From: an uncultured Eubacteriales bacterium
GTDB lineage: Bacteria > Bacillota > Clostridia > Oscillospirales > Acutalibacteraceae
Assembly: GCA_934445015.1 (NCBI GenBank)
Contig: CAKSDJ010000012.1
Location: 1-33,154, forward strand
Direction of reading: 5' to 3'
DNA: 33,154 bases
Below the pieces are notes generated by a model that was not told where the DNA came from, made no database searches, and worked only from the letters and a program-made list of their open reading frames with translations. Made by a program: the position numbers and the translations under genes. Below, piece after piece: positions 1 to 7,834 of this stretch (position 1 is its first letter; each line of letters starts with the position of its first letter).

Positions 1-997
1 TCCAGTCAAGGCCTTCGCCTATTTCATTTTTAATTTCAGCGCCCGTAGTTGCTGTGAGCATTTTAATATCGGTATCCTTGTATTTAAACTCTGCACCGTC
101 ATTATTTGTGATTGAGAAGGGCATATTTGTAAATACATTTTCCAAGCTGTTAACCGTGTTCTTAGCGTAAGACGCTGTACGGTCGTTAATCGGGGTATCC
201 AATACAATTGAATTTTCTATGGTGTTGTATATACGCGTTCCGCCTGAAATATTATTCACCCAACGACCGCTGTCGCCGGTTGCAAACTCAAATACGCCGC
301 CGCTTGCCGGTGTTGTGTAGTTGCTGTAGGCTATCAGATTTGTTATGTGGCAAACTTCACTTTGGTTACCGCCGGTAACAACACCCTTATTACCGAGGTT
401 TCCGCCGGCAGTGTTTGTTATATAGCAATTTGCAAGTTCAAACGTATCAACATTGATTGTACCGTCAACCTTATTACCGTTTGCGGATGCAAGTGAGAAT
501 GCAAAGATTGCGCCCAAGCGCCATTCGCTTTCATAATAAGAGTTTTTGATTGCAAAGTTTTTAAAGTATATGCCTGTGTTGTCTTTGCCGGCTGAGTCGG
601 GTGTGCCGCCGTCAACGTTGTCAAACAAACCGCAATAAAGGCCCTTTGCGTACAAGCCGTAAATTGTTACACCGTTGCCGTCAAAGTTACCGTTAAATGT
701 ACCGTTGTCGCCGTCCATCCAGTTCAAGACACCCGAAAGACCGGTAAGATAATCTTTAACCGCAGTGCTGTCAGACAATAACAGCAATTCATCCGCTCTG
801 ACAACGCTTTCTTTTTGAAGAATAATCTTTGTAATGCCGTCGGCAACCTTGTAATACTTACCGGTGGTTTCATCCACTTTTGCTTTTCTTGCCAGATAGA
901 ACAGTTCTTCTGCAGAGTCAATGATTATAGGATCAGCCTCTGTACCGGTTTCGCCGTTATCAGCAAGTGTGCTGTCTGCTGTGCCGTCCCAGTAAAT
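1..997 (-). repeat. Surface protein module 3 (coding repeat, cut by window edge)
   Basis: Third module: VIYWDGT (W1154), DNGETGTEADPIIIDSA, FDGNGVTIYGLY, ENSIVLDTP, ENVFTNM. It runs off the left edge before its expected GSYP ending. Confidence 0.7.
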
Positions 998-3900
998 TAC
1001 TTTGCCGGCTGTTGAATTCAAAGTGCCTGTTGCCATTGTTGGGTAACTGCCGCTTGAGCCGTATGCCCATGAATCCCAATCAAAGTTGGGGCAATTTGTC
1101 TTAGCATCAGAACCCATAGCGTCGGCAGCAGAGATTTTATAAATTGCCAGATTGTTCATTGAATATGTTACAGATGTTGCATTTGCACCGTAGAACTCTA
1201 ACTTTGTTGTGCCGTCGCCGTTAACGGTTGTAACGGTTTTAAAAAGTTTTGAAGTGGCACCTGTGTTGGTCCAGTCCTGATTTTCAATGGTCATATCAAC
1301 CATATTTGTATATACGTTTTCATATTTACACTGGTTCCAACCTGCCCATGAGTGGTTCATAGCATAAGGAGCGGTATCCAAAACGATAGAATTTTTAACC
1401 GTGGTGTTTACCGCAGAATCGTTGCGGTTCATAGCGCCCCAAAGGCCGTAATTTATGCTGTAAGCTTTTTCGTGCGCTTTTTCACCTCTCCAAGTGAGTG
1501 CATACTCGGTATGTGTAGCGCTGTTGCCGTAAATAAGGCAGCCGTCAATAATTGCTTTGCAGTCGCCGCATGAGCCGAACAGTACGCCGCCGTAGGTTAT
1601 GGAATCATTAAGGCGGTTTGCAATTACAACGTTGTTTGCAATCTCACAATTTTCAATCGTAAGAGTTGCTGTTGTGCTTGTAAAGCTGCAAATAACTGCA
1701 GCAGCGTCACCCCAAGTATAACTGTTCTTTACAGCGGTGTTTTTAACTGCTATGTCGCCGCCTGCACCTGAGAACAAACTGTTTAACAAAGTGTATGAAT
1801 TGCTGTACAAGCCGTAAATTGTTGCACCGTTGCCGTCAAACGTGCCGGCAAAACCGGTATTGTTGCCCGAGGGTTGAACCCAATTTTTAAGAGACGACTT
1901 ATTGGCTTCATAATAAGTTTTAACGGTGTCTTTATCCGAAAGAGCTATAATTGCTTTTGCAACGTCGCCTTCAGGCTGAAGAACAATTGCGCTGATGCCG
2001 TCTGCAACTTTATATGTTTTGCCTGCCGTATCGCTGTTAGCGTTTTTGGCAATGTATGCAAGTTTTTCGGCGCTGTCTATAACATATACGCCGTCGCTGC
2101 CTGCGGTAGGAGCGGTAAGTGTTGAACCGTCCCAATAAACTGTTTTGCCTGAAACGCCCGAGCCGTCATAACCCTGTGCAAGGGCTGCCTTTGCGGCTGC
2201 GCCGTAGTTGATTACGGCTGCGGCTATGTTTTTATCGGCTGTTTTTTGTGCCTCGGTTGCATCGGCGGTGTAATAACCTTCACCGCTTAAAACCGCTGTT
2301 GCATAATCTTTTACAGAAATATTTTCTGTTTTACCCCATAATACCGAATTGCCGTCTGAGTAAACAGCAGTAGCCAAAAGCACTTTGTCAATATCGCGTG
2401 CCGAAAGACCCGATACTGTGTACATAACTGCGCTTTCCGATAAACCTTCACCTGCTTTTGAAGATGCAACAGGTGTGATTTTTTTGATAAGGCTTAAATC
2501 CGGATCTGTAACATAAAGTACAGGAGCAATGTCTGCAGATGCCGGCTCATAATGGAAGTTGACGTCAAAGTCGCCGCCTGCGTTATAAGTAAGGTTAACA
2601 GCCGCAAGTTTAAGCGATTTGCTTGACTTGCTGCTTATTGTTCCAGTGGATTTTGCAAATACGGGGTAAGAACCGCTCTTACCGGTGCTCCAAACTTCGC
2701 TGCCGTTTGCGGTGTTAAGTGCAGATACAATACCTGCCGCCTTGTCGCCAAGCAAGTCAGAATCGGCAACTTCGGTCACACCTTGATGCGTAAAGTTTTT
2801 AACTTCTTTCCACCCATTGCTGTAATAATAGTTATCTGCCGGATATGTGTCGGTGTATACATTTTCAAACGGATGATTATTATGATATGCACCATACCCG
2901 AAATTATATTGTGTAAACGGTGCAGCGCCCAATATAATTGAATTTTTAATTGCGTTTGTATTTGCACCGCTTGGCGAAGAGAAGTTACCAAAGAGCGATA
3001 AATTGTAACCTGTGCTACCATCTGGCATTTCAATTCCTGTATTAACGGCAATATTTCCATAAACCAGGCAATTGTCAACGTTTACCGTGCGCCACAGATT
3101 ACCCGCCATAACACCGCCACAGGAAACTTTTTCACCACTGTTCGCTGTTGTGGATATGTAATTGTTTGCAACAATAACTTTTTCAAATGAAATTGTGCCA
3201 TCGCCGTTTCTTGCGTGTGATGTTAACGCACCGATGTTGTTGCCCGTTGCCAAATAAGAATTTTTAACCGCTACATTGCTGATTACAGCGCCGCCGCCCG
3301 TTACCGGGAAAAGGCCCGAGTACTGGTCTTTGCGCCAGTCGGTGTATTTTGCGTAATCGGCATACATACCGTAAATTGTTGCGCCGTTGCCGTCAAAATG
3401 ACCCTGGAACGGTTTTGTTGTGTTGTAAGCAGAAGTAACCCAGGTTTTTGCATTTGCAATTGTTGAGTCTTTTTCAAAATAATTTTTAACCTCGGTGCTG
3501 TCGGCAAGGTCCATAATAAAGTTGCCGATAGTTTCATTCTGCAAAACTATTGCGCTTATGCCGTCGGCTATTTTGTAATACTTGTCTGCGGTGGAGCCTT
3601 TTGCGTCGGTTGCATTTGCTATGTACGCAAGTTCTGCCGCTGAGTCGATTATAATAGGATCAGCCTCGGTGCCTGCTTCGCCGTTGTCGGCAACAGTTGC
3701 ATCCTCAGTGCCGTCCCAATAAATCACGTTGCCTTCTGACACAGGAGCCGAAGTAGGAACAACCTGATAATAAAAACGCTCGCCGCAACTTGAGCAAACT
3801 GCATTTTTATAAACCGAATAACCCTCAACCGCGTCTGTTTTTACAAGCACGCTTTCTGAGTCAATTGTAACACTGCTGTGACTGCACGCCGATTTAGCTA

Positions 3901-4450
3901 CAGTAACCGATGAGGTGCCGTTACGGGTAAAGTCGGTATAAACCGTTGAACCGTCTGAATTTGAAAACTCAAGATCCTTTAAATATACGGCGTAACTTTC
4001 GCCCGCTGTCGCCGTACCGGCAGCAAATTTAAATTCAAGCCTTAGTGTCAAGGTTGAATAACCCACATCAGGATTTTCAACAACAACCGCTGCAAGATTA
4101 TCAGCATTGAGTTCATCAGCAGATTGACTGATTTGAAAATCGTCTGCACTGAAAGAACCTGACGCCGGTGTACCGCCTATTGCGGTGACCGTTACGCTGC
4201 TGAAGCAGTCTTCGGCGTTGTTGGGGTTACCTGTTTTGCTGATGGTAAATTTACCGGCTTTTACAGCTTCAGGTAAAGTGAATGTTGCGTCAGCGGTTAG
4301 GGTTGTATGGTCGCTTGAAATGTCGATTACAGTTTCATACGACGCATCGGACGCTGCATTAGCCGTAACCAAGCAACCGAAAACCGTGGCGGAACAAATT
4401 GCCAATACCATAAGCACTGAAACAAGTTTGTTCAACGTTTTGTTTTTCAT
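1..4450 (-). CDS. Large secreted multi-module surface protein (GLUG/beta-helix-like repeats), C-terminus cut by window edge
   Basis: An open frame runs from an ATG at 4450 off the left edge (at least 1483 residues, no stop seen). A purine-rich AAGGAGA lies about 10 bases before the ATG. Residues 1-33 form a Sec signal peptide (basic start, hydrophobic core, ANA-A end). Residues ~35-165 look like a beta-sandwich, possibly cohesin- or Ig-like. Residues ~189-221 hold a CxH...CxxCG mini zinc-ribbon-like cluster. Three similar modules follow, with their WDGT tryptophans at residues 245, 773 and 1154. Each carries a DPIIIDSAxEL-type segment, an FDGNGxTIYGLY strand and, in the two complete ones, a GSYP ending, as in bacterial GLUG/pectin-lyase-like surface repeats. 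A linker at ~600-765 looks Ig-like. The protein is probably extracellular and adhesive or carbohydrate-binding; no catalytic residues were identified. The anchor, if any, lies outside the window. Confidence 0.85.
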   Translation of the reverse strand, partial: MKNKTLNKLVSVLMVLAICSATVFGCLVTANAASDASYETVIDISSDHTTLTADATFTLPEAVKAGKFTISKTGNPNNAEDCFSSVTVTAIGGTPASGSFSADDFQISQSADELNADNLAAVVVENPDVGYSTLTLRLEFKFAAGTATAGESYAVYLKDLEFSNSDGSTVYTDFTRNGTSSVTVAKSACSHSSVTIDSESVLVKTDAVEGYSVYKNAVCSSCGERFYYQVVPTSAPVSEGNVIYWDGTEDATVADNGEAGTEADPIIIDSAAELAYIANATDAKGSTADKYYKIADGISAIVLQNETIGNFIMDLADSTEVKNYFEKDSTIANAKTWVTSAYNTTKPFQGHFDGNGATIYGMYADYAKYTDWRKDQYSGLFPVTGGGAVISNVAVKNSYLATGNNIGALTSHARNGDGTISFEKVIVANNYISTTANSGEKVSCGGVMAGNLWRTVNVDNCLVYGNIAVNTGIEMPDGSTGYNLSLFGNFSSPSGANTNAIKNSIILGAAPFTQYNFGYGAYHNNHPFENVYTDTYPADNYYYSNGWKEVKNFTHQGVTEVADSDLLGDKAAGIVSALNTANGSEVWSTGKSGSYPVFAKSTGTISSKSSKSLKLAAVNLTYNAGGDFDVNFHYEPASADIAPVLYVTDPDLSLIKKITPVASSKAGEGLSESAVMYTVSGLSARDIDKVLLATAVYSDGNSVLWGKTENISVKDYATAVLSGEGYYTADATEAQKTADKNIAAAVINYGAAAKAALAQGYDGSGVSGKTVYWDGSTLTAPTAGSDGVYVIDSAEKLAYIAKNANSDTAGKTYKVADGISAIVLQPEGDVAKAIIALSDKDTVKTYYEANKSSLKNWVQPSGNNTGFAGTFDGNGATIYGLYSNSYTLLNSLFSGAGGDIAVKNTAVKNSYTWGDAAAVICSFTSTTATLTIENCEIANNVVIANRLNDSITYGGVLFGSCGDCKAIIDGCLIYGNSATHTEYALTWRGEKAHEKAYSINYGLWGAMNRNDSAVNTTVKNSIVLDTAPYAMNHSWAGWNQCKYENVYTNMVDMTIENQDWTNTGATSKLFKTVTTVNGDGTTKLEFYGANATSVTYSMNNLAIYKISAADAMGSDAKTNCPNFDWDSWAYGSSGSYPTMATGTLNSTAGKVIYWDGTADSTLADNGETGTEADPIIIDSAEELFYLARKAKVDETTGKYYKVADGITKIILQKESVVRADELLLLSDSTAVKDYLTGLSGVLNWMDGDNGTFNGNFDGNGVTIYGLYAKGLYCGLFDNVDGGTPDSAGKDNTGIYFKNFAIKNSYYESEWRLGAIFAFSLASANGNKVDGTINVDTFELANCYITNTAGGNLGNKGVVTGGNQSEVCHITNLIAYSNYTTPASGGVFEFATGDSGRWVNNISGGTRIYNTIENSIVLDTPINDRTASYAKNTVNSLENVFTNMPFSITNNDGAEFKYKDTDIKMLTATTGAEIKNEIGEGLDW
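1021..2140 (-). repeat. Surface protein module 2 (coding repeat)
   Basis: Second ~370-residue module: TVYWDGS (W773), YVIDSAEKLAYIA, FDGNGATIYGLY, KNSIVLDTAP, ENVYTNM, ending at GSYPTMA. It is the most diverged of the three at its start, because the DNGExGTEADP segment is replaced by a shorter one. It is read in the same frame as modules 1 and 3. Confidence 0.7.
2645..3724 (-). repeat. Surface protein module 1 (coding repeat)
   Basis: This is the first ~360-residue module of the 4450-1 gene. It begins at VIYWDGT (W245), contains FDGNGATIYGMY, a KNSIILGAAP strand and an ENVYTD strand, and ends near GSYPVFA. Its opening stretch is close at DNA level to module 3 (both encode ADPIIIDSA with near-identical codons), which suggests duplication inside the gene. 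Confidence 0.7.
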
Positions 4451-4589
4451 AGTCTCTCAATCTCCTTTTTCAGATACAATTTTATTATATCTTATGCCGG
4501 AAAATGCCCGAAAATTTTCAAGCCCGCTTATGCAGCAGCAGGCAACGGGTATATGCAGTATGGGTATAACCCGACAAATTTACTACTAT

Positions 4590-4619
4590 ATAGTATCATA
4601 AAAACATACGGATTGTCAA
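4590..4619 (-). promoter_or_regulatory. Promoter of the surface-protein gene
   Basis: Read on the minus strand, TTGACA (4619-4614), an 18-bp spacer and TACTAT (4595-4590). The -10 is half of a perfect 12-bp palindrome TACTATATAGTA (4584-4595), which could be an operator. The predicted leader is about 130 bases; no strong fold was recognised in it. Confidence 0.75.
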
Positions 4620-4644
4620 CAGAATTTATTAAATTTTTTTAATT

Positions 4645-4663
4645 TTTTTAACAATAGTTATTA
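4645..4663. repeat. 19-bp element shared with the lnt/GH127 promoter region (copy 1)
   Basis: TTTTTAACAATAGTTATTA occurs here, 26 bp upstream of the surface-gene -35, and again identically at 22054-22072 in the lnt/GH127 intergenic region. Its core TAAC-AATA-GTTA is an inverted repeat, so it may be a shared operator. Low-complexity coincidence is possible. Confidence 0.45.
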
Positions 4664-4701
4664 AATGTAAGCAAAGTCAAATAAAAAATAAAGTATTTAA
4701 A

Positions 4702-4740
4702 AAGCACCTTTTACAAAGCTTTGATTGTAAAAAGGTGCTT
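4702..4740 (-). terminator. Intrinsic terminator after dnaC
   Basis: AAGCACCTTTTACAA pairs with TTGTAAAAAGGTGCTT around a short loop. On the minus strand a T-rich run follows. It sits about 10 bases after the dnaC stop codon and insulates it from the surface-protein gene. Confidence 0.85.
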
Positions 4741-4749
4741 GATTTTTTA

Positions 4750-5706
4750 TTATTTTTTTTGCAATGCTTTTTGCAGGCGTATGTCATCGCCTATAAACTT
4801 TTCGCTGTTATATTTAAAAAGCCTTGACGCCACGCGCGGTGTATATTTTGCTGCGATTTCACCCATATTAAGGTTTGTATTTATTATTACGGGTTTGCCG
4901 CTCAGGTCACGGGTGTTTATTATATTGTAAAACAGGCTTTGTATGTAGGGCGACACAAACTCGCCGCCTAAGTCGTCAATTACAAGCAGGTCGCAATCTA
5001 TTGCGGCGTTGTAAGCGTTGTTTGTGCGGCGTTCAAAGTGCTCGGTTTCCATCTCGCTGAAAAGGTTATATGCGGCGCCGTATATAACGTTAAATCCGCG
5101 GTTTAAAAGTTCATATACCATTGCGAGCGTAAGGTGAGTTTTGCCGAGGCCCGTGTTGCCCATAAACAAAAGACTTTCGCTTTTTTGCGGATCAAAATTT
5201 ATAACGTACTCGCGGCACATTTTAAATACGCCGGTCATATATTTGCGAGGATTTGAGCCGTCGTCCGATCTCTGCGGATAATAATTAAGGTCAAAGTTTT
5301 CAAAACGGCAATTTTCAAGCGGAAGCGACGCCGACAGATTTTGAATCAAAATATTTTTTGCGGCGGTATGTATGCAGTCGCAGATTTTACCGTTTACATA
5401 GCCCGTGTCTTTGCACTTCGGACAACAGTACGTTATATCCGATACGTTTGCGGTTTTAAGTATTTCGCTGCGGCGGCTTGAAAGAGCGGTCATTTCTGTT
5501 TTTAGTTTGTTGAGCGTTGCCGCGTCACCCGACAGAGCAACCGTAGCAAGGGTTGCGCCGAGTTTTGACAAATCCTGATTTAATTTTGCAAATTCTGCGT
5601 TATTTTGCGACAATGTTTTCAATGAATTTTCAAAATTCGCCTTTTTTTGCGCAAGCGACTCTTTTTGCTTTTCAAAGGCTTTTGCATAACTTTGTTCACG
5701 CGTCAT
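4750..5706 (-). CDS. dnaC: DnaC/DnaI-type replicative helicase loader, AAA+ ATPase
   Basis: A 318-residue AAA+ protein of the DnaC/DnaI family, which loads the replicative helicase onto DNA with DnaD-type partners. The N-terminal ~90 residues are charged and probably coiled-coil. A CCPKC...CDC zinc-binding cluster sits at residues 94-111. Walker A GNTGLGKT is at 183-190, Walker B LLVIDD at 240-245, and RVASRLF near 291-297 supplies arginine-finger/sensor residues. It lies 9 bp downstream of a dnaD-like gene; its weak ribosome binding site (AAAGGA) overlaps the end of that gene, so the two are probably translationally coupled. A strong hairpin terminator follows. IstB-type transposition ATPases share the fold, but no transposase is nearby and the cysteine cluster and dnaD partner favour a helicase loader. 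Confidence 0.9.
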   Translation of the reverse strand: MTREQSYAKAFEKQKESLAQKKANFENSLKTLSQNNAEFAKLNQDLSKLGATLATVALSGDAATLNKLKTEMTALSSRRSEILKTANVSDITYCCPKCKDTGYVNGKICDCIHTAAKNILIQNLSASLPLENCRFENFDLNYYPQRSDDGSNPRKYMTGVFKMCREYVINFDPQKSESLLFMGNTGLGKTHLTLAMVYELLNRGFNVIYGAAYNLFSEMETEHFERRTNNAYNAAIDCDLLVIDDLGGEFVSPYIQSLFYNIINTRDLSGKPVIINTNLNMGEIAAKYTPRVASRLFKYNSEKFIGDDIRLQKALQKK

Positions 5707-5715
5707 AGAACCGCA

Positions 5716-6645
5716 CTAATCCTTTCTGTTGATTTTTTCATTTAACATTTTTTCATACAAGTCAAGATTATAACCGGCAAAATCATTTTTTGTGTTTTGC
5801 TTTTTAGAATTTTCGGATTTTTTGCCGTTTGCAACGTCATCAGTCTTTTTGTAACCTGCCTTATACCACGACTCTAAAATTTTTGACACATAGGGCATAC
5901 TCAGTTTTGTTTTTGAGTCTACACAGGCGTCATAAGCCGCTTTTAACATTTCAGAGCTCATTTGCCATTCATTTACCCACAGGTTGCATAACTCAAGTTC
6001 ACGCTCGCTGGGATTACGCTTTTCGATTCCGAAAACGCGTTCAACAACCTGCCAGGCGAGTTTTTGTTTGGCATTTTCGGTTATGAGCGCCTCTGCCTCG
6101 GCAACCGTTTCAACACCTGATTTCAGCCAGGCGGCTGCAACTTTTTTTATAAAAGAGACATTGCACCTGCCCTCATGCGAAGCGTATTGCAGCAACAACA
6201 GAATAACCGAAACATCCATACCGCAATCGTCATAAAGCGATACTAACAGTTGGCTTTCATTTTGTTTTAAGTTTCTGCCGAATTTAATTTGAGCCTCGCG
6301 CAGTAAAAACGCCAGACGCTCATCTTCAAGTCCGCGGCGTATAACGTCTGAACGTGTAGGCAGTTCCGATGTAATAACAATATTTTTCGGAGCAGGTTCA
6401 GGCTTTGTTTCAGAATTTAATATATTGCATTGCGCCCAAAACGTAAGCGCGTCAAGCACCTCGCTTTCGGGCAGTGTCAACGCCGCCGCGATATTTGATG
6501 CGTCTATGCTGTCTGAAACGTTGCGCATAAAATAAAGCAACACTTTAAGCTGTGTGGGTGTGGCAAGTTTTAAATATTTGTCGGCAACGTCAACAGGAAC
6601 GGCAAATGCATTGCCGAACACCGCAGGATTTACTTTGTATGACAT
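5716..6645 (-). CDS. dnaD: DnaD domain protein (primosome component)
   Basis: A 309-residue protein of the Firmicute DnaD/DnaB primosome family, which remodels DNA during replication initiation and restart. Residues ~1-95 look like the winged-helix N-terminal domain. Two DnaB_2-type helical domains follow, ~105-190 and ~193-270, the second ending in the typical YVSKILESWYKAGY signature. The C-terminus is lysine-rich. The ATG at 6645 is preceded by a strong AAGGGGGG at slightly long spacing (13 bases). A TTTACA-17-TATAAT promoter gives a leader of about 75 bases. Paired with the helicase loader just downstream, it forms a dedicated helicase-loading operon. Confidence 0.88.
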   Translation of the reverse strand: MSYKVNPAVFGNAFAVPVDVADKYLKLATPTQLKVLLYFMRNVSDSIDASNIAAALTLPESEVLDALTFWAQCNILNSETKPEPAPKNIVITSELPTRSDVIRRGLEDERLAFLLREAQIKFGRNLKQNESQLLVSLYDDCGMDVSVILLLLQYASHEGRCNVSFIKKVAAAWLKSGVETVAEAEALITENAKQKLAWQVVERVFGIEKRNPSERELELCNLWVNEWQMSSEMLKAAYDACVDSKTKLSMPYVSKILESWYKAGYKKTDDVANGKKSENSKKQNTKNDFAGYNLDLYEKMLNEKINRKD

Positions 6646-6728
6646 TCGATTTAACTTGCCCCCCTTTTGTTTGAAATTCAGACCGACCGTATAAACCGTT
6701 TAAGTTTTGAGCCATAATCTTTATGTAC

Positions 6729-6757
6729 ATTATATATATAACGTGTGTGTTTGTAAA
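6729..6757 (-). promoter_or_regulatory. Promoter of dnaD-dnaC operon
   Basis: On the minus strand: TTTACA (6757-6752), 17-bp spacer, TATAAT (6734-6729). It lies downstream of the 5S terminator, so dnaD-dnaC is transcribed independently of the 5S gene. Confidence 0.7.
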
Positions 6758-6815
6758 GCAGATAATTGAGCGATTAAAATTTTTAAAACCTTTAACGCAG
6801 TAAAAAAGGGTAAAA

Positions 6816-6846
6816 AACAGCCTGATGCAAAAAACATCAGGCTGTT
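6816..6846 (-). terminator. Intrinsic terminator of 5S rRNA
   Basis: A perfect 12-bp stem (AACAGCCTGATG with CATCAGGCTGTT, 7-base loop) starts 2-3 bases after the 5S 3' end and is followed on the minus strand by TTTTACCCTTTTTT. Confidence 0.9.
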
Positions 6847-6848
6847 TG

Positions 6849-6966
<118 letters not shown>

Positions 6967-6969
6967 GTA

Positions 6970-6996
6970 TTTTGCCGCACTTCTCAAGCGGCAAAA
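6970..6996 (-). other. Leader hairpin just upstream of 5S rRNA
   Basis: TTTTGCCGC and GCGGCAAAA form a perfect 9-bp stem with a 9-base loop between the predicted transcription start and the 5S 5' end. It is probably a processing stem for maturing the 5' end. Confidence 0.55.
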
Positions 6997-6999
6997 ACA

Positions 7000-7028
7000 A
7001 TTATATCAAAAAGAATTTAATTTGTCAA
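7000..7028 (-). promoter_or_regulatory. Consensus promoter of 5S rRNA
   Basis: On the minus strand: TTGACA (7028-7023), exactly 17 bp, TATAAT (7005-7000). This is a perfect sigma-A consensus, as expected for a stable-RNA gene. It lies about 27 bp after the upstream isomerase stop codon; no separate terminator is seen between them. Confidence 0.9.
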
Positions 7029-7054
7029 GTGTTTTTTTAAACTTTTTTGATTTT

Positions 7055-7834
7055 TTATTTGACTTCATTTAAAAGTTTTTTGTGTGAGTCAAAAAGTTCC
7101 GAAATATCGGAATATGCGTTTCGATATACCTCTATTACCGCGTCGCCGTTAAATCCGCGCTCTTTTGCGGCGGATAAAAAACGCCTGAAATCAAAGTTGC
7201 CGTTTAACGGCAGCATACAATCTTTATCGGGCGCACTGTCGCTTAAATGCAGATGCTTTATCTTATCACCGAGTTTTTCAAGCACGTCATAAGGCGAATA
7301 GCCGCCGCGTATGCTTTGCTTTACGTCAAGGCAGAACGCCGCACCGTCTCCTAAGTAATCAGCCATATCGCAAAGTGTGTCTATATTCCCTGCCCTGAAA
7401 TGCACAACGTTTTCCTGCAAAAGTGTTGCACCGTTTTGCCTGACGCACTCTGCCACCTTTTGAAAGCGCTCAAAATATTCGCGGTTGTCTATTGCATTGT
7501 TTGGTTTTCCGCCGTGCATAATAATATATTTTGCGCCGAGTGTTGCAGCGATTTGGGCATAGCGTTTGTAATTTTCAATGCCCTCGGCATAGCGACGGTC
7601 ATAATTTGAAAAAAGCATAAAAGACTCTGCAAGCGACATTGTTGGGTGAACCGAACATATTTGTGTGTTAAAACTGTCTTTAATACTCTTTAATTTTTGA
7701 ACAAACGGTTCTTCAAGTTCGCAATTGGCATTAAAAAACACCTCGGTAATTTTTACCCCTCGCGAGGCTATTTCATATAAAGCGTTTTCGGTATACATAG
7801 GATACAGGCACGAAGTTGATATACCTATTTTCAT
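7055..7834 (-). CDS. Sugar phosphate isomerase/epimerase-like TIM-barrel protein
   Basis: A 259-residue protein of the xylose-isomerase-like TIM barrel superfamily (AP endonuclease 2 fold). Members use a divalent metal to isomerise or epimerise sugars, or act as endonucleases. Candidate metal ligands follow the usual order: E in EVFFN (strand 2), H in MHGG, E in LLQENV, D in CLDVK, H in HLHLSD and a late E in VIEVYR. A strong GGAGGAAG precedes the ATG, which overlaps the rqcH stop codon by 4 bases, so it is the last gene of the purA-rqcH operon. The substrate is unknown. It is compact compared with endonuclease IV (~280 residues), and the full Nfo signatures were not seen. Confidence 0.8.
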   Translation of the reverse strand: MKIGISTSCLYPMYTENALYEIASRGVKITEVFFNANCELEEPFVQKLKSIKDSFNTQICSVHPTMSLAESFMLFSNYDRRYAEGIENYKRYAQIAATLGAKYIIMHGGKPNNAIDNREYFERFQKVAECVRQNGATLLQENVVHFRAGNIDTLCDMADYLGDGAAFCLDVKQSIRGGYSPYDVLEKLGDKIKHLHLSDSAPDKDCMLPLNGNFDFRRFLSAAKERGFNGDAVIEVYRNAYSDISELFDSHKKLLNEVK

